From an uncultured Muribaculaceae bacterium (GTDB taxonomy: Bacteria > Bacteroidota > Bacteroidia > Bacteroidales > Muribaculaceae), in assembly GCA_938039795.1 (NCBI GenBank), contig CALHWU010000081.1, forward strand, positions 1 through 9,511: DNA of 9,511 bases, read 5' to 3'. Position numbers and translations under genes: made by a program. Of this stretch, positions 8,103 through 9,511 are shown in pieces (position 1 is the first letter of the stretch; each line of letters starts with the position of its first letter). Below the pieces are notes generated by a model that made no database searches, was not told where the DNA came from, and saw only the letters and a program-made list of their open reading frames with translations.

Positions 8103-8118
8103 GTTAAAGATATTTAAC
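8103..8118. promoter_or_regulatory. Candidate shared operator: palindrome between divergent promoters
   Basis: GTTAAAGATATTTAAC has perfect 6-base arms around a 4-base centre. Its centre (8110.5) lies 60 bases from the centre of the leftward -7 element and 57 from the rightward one, almost midway. A wider pair, GTCAC at 8097-8101 and GTGAC at 8133-8137, brackets it. This layout suits a regulator acting on both transcription units, but AT-rich DNA yields such palindromes by chance fairly easily. Confidence 0.35.
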
Positions 8119-8163
8119 CAAAATAAATTAGTGTGACGGAGAATAAAGCCTAATTTCGCACCG

Positions 8164-8171
8164 TAATTTTG
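8164..8171 (+). promoter_or_regulatory. Predicted -7 element of the surface lipoprotein promoter
   Basis: TAATTTTG is an exact TAnnTTTG match, identical to the elements at 261 and 8047 (minus). Transcription should start near 8177, giving a leader of about 67 bases. No convincing TTTG -33 element is present. A weaker relative, TAATTTCG, lies at 8151-8158. Confidence 0.5.
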
Positions 8172-8204
8172 TAAAATAATAGTAAAACCAAACACTCAAC
8201 AAAA

Positions 8205-8222
8205 GCCTTCACAAACCAAGGC
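8205..8222 (+). repeat. Short hairpin in C/A-rich leader
   Basis: GCCTT (8205-8209) and AAGGC (8218-8222) can pair around an 8-base loop, ending 21 bases before the ATG. The rest of the leader is nearly free of G and so largely unstructured, typical of leaders without a Shine-Dalgarno sequence in this phylum. The hairpin's role is unknown. Confidence 0.3.
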
Positions 8223-8243
8223 ATTCACCAAAAACAAACTACA

Positions 8244-9511
8244 ATGAGAAAATTTTTCACCTGCATGCTTGTCGCCGCGACAATTGCCGGCTTCACTTCA
8301 TGTAGCGACGACAACGACGATCCAAAGCTCTTCGAGCTTCCGGCCGAAACCAAGACCATGACCCCTGCCAACGGCCTGACATTCGTCAGCAACGGACAGT
8401 CGCTCTCCGACGTAACTCTCCAATACGTGCCCGCCGCCGACGGCAAGAGCGCCATACTCGACATCTTCGGAAGCAATGCAAGCCGCGCCGATGTCAGCCG
8501 CGCCGAGAATCCTGTGATAGCTCCGGGCGACGTACTCCCCGGCGCAGCTTCGGTAAGCATCAACGTGACTCCCAAATTTGAAGCTGACCGCGCCACATTC
8601 GAAGGCGATGCAGAGTCGACCTACTGCACATTCCACTACAACGGCGCCATCACAGCCACTACCATCCAGGTCAACCTCACGAATATCGTGATGAAGAATG
8701 GCGTGATCATCTCCGACCTCACATTCACCGATTCCGACGTGGACCACATGCTCGAACTGACCTATAACGGTTCTCCGCTTGTGGGCAAGATGATCGGCTT
8801 CAGCCCCGATTCCAGCGACTACAAACGTGCCGTGCTGACTCTTGCCGGACAGACCCTCGACCTGAGCGATCTGCTCAAAACGGCACAGCTCCCGGTCGAC
8901 CTCTCGAAGATCGCACAGATCCCGACACCGGGCGTACTCCCCGGCACTCCCAGCTTTGAGCTTCCCGTCACTCTCGGCGAAGGCAACAGCTTCAGCGGCT
9001 CGGCCGAGACAGATTTCGTCACTTTCAAATACGAAGGCACTGTCGCAACCGAAAAACTCGTCCTCAACATCACCGAGGCCAAGCTCAAGAACGCTCCCCT
9101 CTCCGCAAACAAATGGTACGTACCTCAATATTTCTACAATGAGGACACATGGGAATATGAAGGCAACCCTGTGCACTTCGTTTGGGAAAGCGGCGCAGTA
9201 TTCAACATCGATTTAGGCGGATGGGTATTGCCTCTGCCTCCGGCCTCGCTTGTCGGCATGATGCTTCAGATGGGTCTGATCCCGCAAGAAGACGGAGCTG
9301 CCAGCATCACTCAAATGCTTTCTCGCTCCCTTAAGACAATTGAATTCAAGGCAGATGGTAATATCGTAGCAGGCTATGTTGACAAGGGTATCGTAGGCGG
9401 TCCCGTCATCCAGTCGCCTACAGGACTGGCACAGTATGTAGTCGCGACTGACGGCACCATCCTGCTCTACCTCAATCCGCAGGCTATCATCATGAATGTG
9501 ATGAAAGCACA
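8244..9511 (+). CDS. Large surface lipoprotein with internal duplication, 3' end missing
   Basis: The frame opens at 8244 and stays open to the window edge (422 codons, no stop), so the C-terminus is missing. The signal peptide MRKFFTCMLVAATIAGFTSC puts the lipidated cysteine at residue 20. The next residues, SDDNDD, resemble the acidic export signal that sends Bacteroides lipoproteins to the cell surface. Residues about 45-152 and 170-283 are two copies of one module. The best-matching parts are VLPGAASVSINVTP...TFHYNGAITATTIQVNLTNIVMKN (97-152) and VLPGTPSFELPVTL...TFKYEGTVATEKLVLNITEAKLKN (231-283). Residues 290-422 form a different region starting KWYVP and HFVWESG. It resembles the DUF4925-type Bacteroidales lipoproteins, from memory and with low certainty. 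Function is unknown. It is divergent from the PCMD operon across a shared regulatory region. Confidence 0.85.
   Translation, partial: MRKFFTCMLVAATIAGFTSCSDDNDDPKLFELPAETKTMTPANGLTFVSNGQSLSDVTLQYVPAADGKSAILDIFGSNASRADVSRAENPVIAPGDVLPGAASVSINVTPKFEADRATFEGDAESTYCTFHYNGAITATTIQVNLTNIVMKNGVIISDLTFTDSDVDHMLELTYNGSPLVGKMIGFSPDSSDYKRAVLTLAGQTLDLSDLLKTAQLPVDLSKIAQIPTPGVLPGTPSFELPVTLGEGNSFSGSAETDFVTFKYEGTVATEKLVLNITEAKLKNAPLSANKWYVPQYFYNEDTWEYEGNPVHFVWESGAVFNIDLGGWVLPLPPASLVGMMLQMGLIPQEDGAASITQMLSRSLKTIEFKADGNIVAGYVDKGIVGGPVIQSPTGLAQYVVATDGTILLYLNPQAIIMNVMKA

Noticed and set aside
8298..9176. 292-codon open frame on the minus strand
   Set aside because: It lies wholly antisense to the surface lipoprotein gene, whose signal peptide and duplicated modules show the plus frame is real.

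Overview
The window looks like chromosomal DNA from a member of the Bacteroidales, probably a gut family such as Muribaculaceae (family level is inference). The evidence is as follows. Coding DNA is fairly GC-rich and the intergenic DNA is AT-rich. Several promoters match the Bacteroidetes -7 element TAnnTTTG. Most starts lack a Shine-Dalgarno sequence. Lipoproteins are plentiful, and one carries an acidic stretch right after the lipid-anchored cysteine. The families present (a PCMD-type lipoprotein, DUF3332, and a divergent PurM) are typical of Bacteroidetes.

Left part (1-4510). A 309-base non-coding region holds a left-facing promoter for a gene outside the window, a cluster of TGAC/GTCA palindromes, and a right-facing promoter. 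Four co-directional genes with gaps of 27-59 bases follow: cdsA (CDP-diacylglycerol synthase), a divergent purM (AIR synthase), an MltF-like lytic transglycosylase lipoprotein, and a DUF3332 lipoprotein. A strong GC-rich hairpin terminator closes the group. These are envelope and housekeeping functions: phospholipid precursor, purine synthesis, and peptidoglycan turnover.

Right part (4526-8049, minus strand). Read in the direction of transcription, there is a PCMD-type lipoprotein, an outer-membrane beta-barrel, and an MFSD1-like MFS transporter. They probably form one unit starting from a TAATTTTG promoter at about 8050. The products would sit in the outer-membrane lipid layer, the outer membrane and the inner membrane respectively, so a small envelope uptake or export route is possible but unproven. 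The PCMD gene most likely starts at 7980 rather than at the longer upstream ATG.

Far right (8050-9511). A divergent promoter pair is separated by a 16-base palindrome lying almost midway between the two -7 elements. The rightward promoter drives a long, incomplete lipoprotein gene that runs off the window. Its product carries a Bacteroides-style surface-export signal and a clear internal duplication.

I saw no tRNA, rRNA, CRISPR array, insertion sequence, phage gene or defence system. The most interesting signals are regulatory (the two palindrome clusters) and the duplicated surface lipoprotein next to the lipoprotein/barrel/transporter group.
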